Assembly: GCA_031415055.1 (NCBI GenBank)
Contig: JANOQZ010000016.1
Span: forward strand, 62,001 to 126,000
Direction of reading: 5' to 3'
DNA length: 64,000 nt
Source: JANMOK01 sp031415055
Lineage (GTDB): Bacteria; Pseudomonadota; Alphaproteobacteria; Rhodobacterales; Rhodobacteraceae
Positions 62,848 to 64,000 of this stretch are shown piece after piece (positions within the stretch are counted from its first letter, which is position 1; every line of letters starts with the position of its first letter). The position numbers were made by a program, and so were the translations under genes. Below the pieces are notes generated by a model that worked only from the letters and a program-made list of their open reading frames with translations, did no database searches and was not told the DNA's origin.

Positions 62848-64000
62848 CTATTGCACCAGATGATATCGACCACGATAGAAGGCAACATCGACGTTGTCCG
62901 AGCATTGCCCGAAAGACGTGTTACTGGTCAGCTTGATGTCGCCGCCCGCTTGGATCGAGGCCCCTTTGATGCCTTCAGCATTGGCTGCAATCGTGACGTC
63001 GCCAACCGCGATCATTTGCGAGCCATACAGGTTCAGACCGGACGCGAAATGGATCGACCCCGCCGTCAGAACCTGCGCCCCGCCACCTGCAGCGCAGTTG
63101 TCATTCGCGCCGATCGTTGAAGAGGAACTGCCGCTGACCGATGTGGTCGCCGTACTCGAAGTCGCGATTACCGCATTGCTGACGACGGAATTTGCACTGA
63201 AGCTGACTTTGCAGTTGGTTGTGACCACGACGTTAGTCACGACGCTGGCGTTGATATTGATGCCCGAACCGCCTGTGCAGTTCACCGAATAAACCCTGCC
63301 CGCAGTCAGCGACGTAGCCGCGTTGAACGTCGCCCGCGTCATGGCAATCGCGGCCAACGTGCGGTTAATATAGATAGGCTGCCCCGTGTAGGCCGGGTTC
63401 GCAAGCGCGGTAACGATTTCGCCGACATGATCAACAATCTTCGGATCTAGGTTGTCCTCGCCCAGCGCGTCGGCAAGGCCGACGTTGGATGTCAGCCCCG
63501 ATGCCGGAATTTGCAACATATCTAGGTCGGGCATCGTCACCTTGACCCCGGCCTCGAAGCTGTTGTTCGAGCTGATTTTCACACCAGTCTCGCCATGCAG
63601 GCAGATACCGTCCACGAAGGCGTTGTTGCTGGAAACCTCCACTTGGCCGCGCGCGACCAGCCCGTCACGGATGCATCCCGGAACAAAGCGTTGCACGGTT
63701 GCCTGTGCGGCAACATCCCAGCTGGTGATACCTGCCAACTTGATCAGAAATGTCGGTAGCGGGTTGTCGGTGGCACCGCTGCGACGCGCCGTGACGCGAA
63801 GCGTATCCTTGACTGTGGCATTGGTATTGATGATGCGGGTCGAACTGTTCCAGGAACCCGAGATCACATCAGCCGCCACAACTACGCCTTCGGGCATGTT
63901 CAGGTTGGCGATGCGGATTGCTTCGGCGCGGGCGGCGGTGTCACTCGAATTCAGCAACTCGATGGCCCCCGACAGTGCAGCGACATCGGCCGTCGACTGC
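62848..64000 (-). CDS. TadG-like Flp pilus assembly protein, 5' end outside
   Basis: The frame continues past the window edge. Upstream of the visible Met it reads QSTADVAALSGAIELLNSSDTAARAEAIRIANLN, the pattern of TadG/TadE-like pilus-assembly pseudopilin proteins (DAAALAGA...). The visible 384 codons then form a long exported-type domain rich in N, S and T, with repeated beta-like segments (VVTNVVVTTNCKVSFSANSVVSNAVIATSS; EGIKGASIQAGGDIKLTSNTSFGQCSD). It probably sits in the periplasm or at the surface with the Flp/Tad pilus. No other tad gene is in view. Confidence 0.7.
   Translation of the reverse strand, partial: QSTADVAALSGAIELLNSSDTAARAEAIRIANLNMPEGVVVAADVISGSWNSSTRIINTNATVKDTLRVTARRSGATDNPLPTFLIKLAGITSWDVAAQATVQRFVPGCIRDGLVARGQVEVSSNNAFVDGICLHGETGVKISSNNSFEAGVKVTMPDLDMLQIPASGLTSNVGLADALGEDNLDPKIVDHVGEIVTALANPAYTGQPIYINRTLAAIAMTRATFNAATSLTAGRVYSVNCTGGSGININASVVTNVVVTTNCKVSFSANSVVSNAVIATSSTATTSVSGSSSSTIGANDNCAAGGGAQVLTAGSIHFASGLNLYGSQMIAVGDVTIAANAEGIKGASIQAGGDIKLTSNTSFGQCSDNVDVAFYRGRYHLVQ

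Overview
The window reads as chromosomal DNA of an alphaproteobacterium, most likely a member of the Rhodobacterales. This rests on several gene-order and motif cues: the order rpsA-ihfB-lapA-trpF-trpB; mce followed directly by a DUF1467 gene; an N-formylglutamate amidohydrolase-like gene overlapping a DUF1244 gene; a DUF6732-type micro-gene coupled to cbiX; a VPLPA-CTERM protein; and an alphaproteobacterial LexA box (GTTC-N7-GTTC) upstream of imuB. Base composition looks moderate in GC, with frequent TTG leucine codons and several GTG or TTG starts. I saw no rRNA, tRNA or CRISPR array.

Layout. 0-8.4 kb: pheS, rplT, rpmI, pyk, a formylglutamate amidohydrolase-like gene, a Zur-box-controlled znuA, and a short operon pairing an Ala-Glu epimerase with a D-amino acid aminotransferase. 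8.4-18 kb: a corrin-ring operon on the minus strand (DUF6732, cbiX, cobH, cobL, cobI, cobE/cbiG-cobJ fusion, cobM) and a divergent DUF1636-cobC-cobD operon. CbiX together with a CbiG-type domain points to early cobalt insertion. 18-38 kb: mostly housekeeping genes (argG, msrA, mepA, dapD, pncB, dapE, two xanthine-dehydrogenase-family subunits, mce) with transporters and small conserved unknowns. 38.5-47 kb: a disturbed SOS mutasome region. The dnaE2 3' end is replaced by an AT-rich segment carrying a PBECR3-like nuclease gene. imuB lies about 2.4 kb away from dnaE2 with its own LexA box, and no imuA is seen. 47-54 kb: transporters, a HAD hydrolase, a queuosine-precursor transporter, a short structured RNA-like locus with a micro-ORF, arfB and a YaiI-like gene. 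54-56 kb: a membrane-anchored LuxR-type regulator, a small secreted protein, and a secreted protein with 16 tandem five-residue VDEGY-like repeats. 56-61 kb: the trp/ihf/rpsA block, interrupted by a Phd-VapC toxin-antitoxin pair between trpF and trpB. 61-64 kb: a hicAB pair whose toxin gene has an in-frame stop, an AbrB/PemK-type pair, and the 3' part of a TadG-like gene that runs off the window.

How the genes work together. The cob genes form one biosynthetic unit arranged as two divergent operons, mostly joined by ATGA or GTGA overlaps. dapD and dapE serve succinylase-branch lysine/DAP synthesis. The epimerase and aminotransferase fit recycling of peptidoglycan peptides, and MepA cuts peptidoglycan. 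The most unusual parts are the nuclease-for-C-terminus replacement at dnaE2, the structured RNA at 52.5 kb, the VDEGY repeat protein, and three toxin-antitoxin modules within about 6 kb, one of them broken. All functional calls come from reading sequence and motifs; no database search was run.
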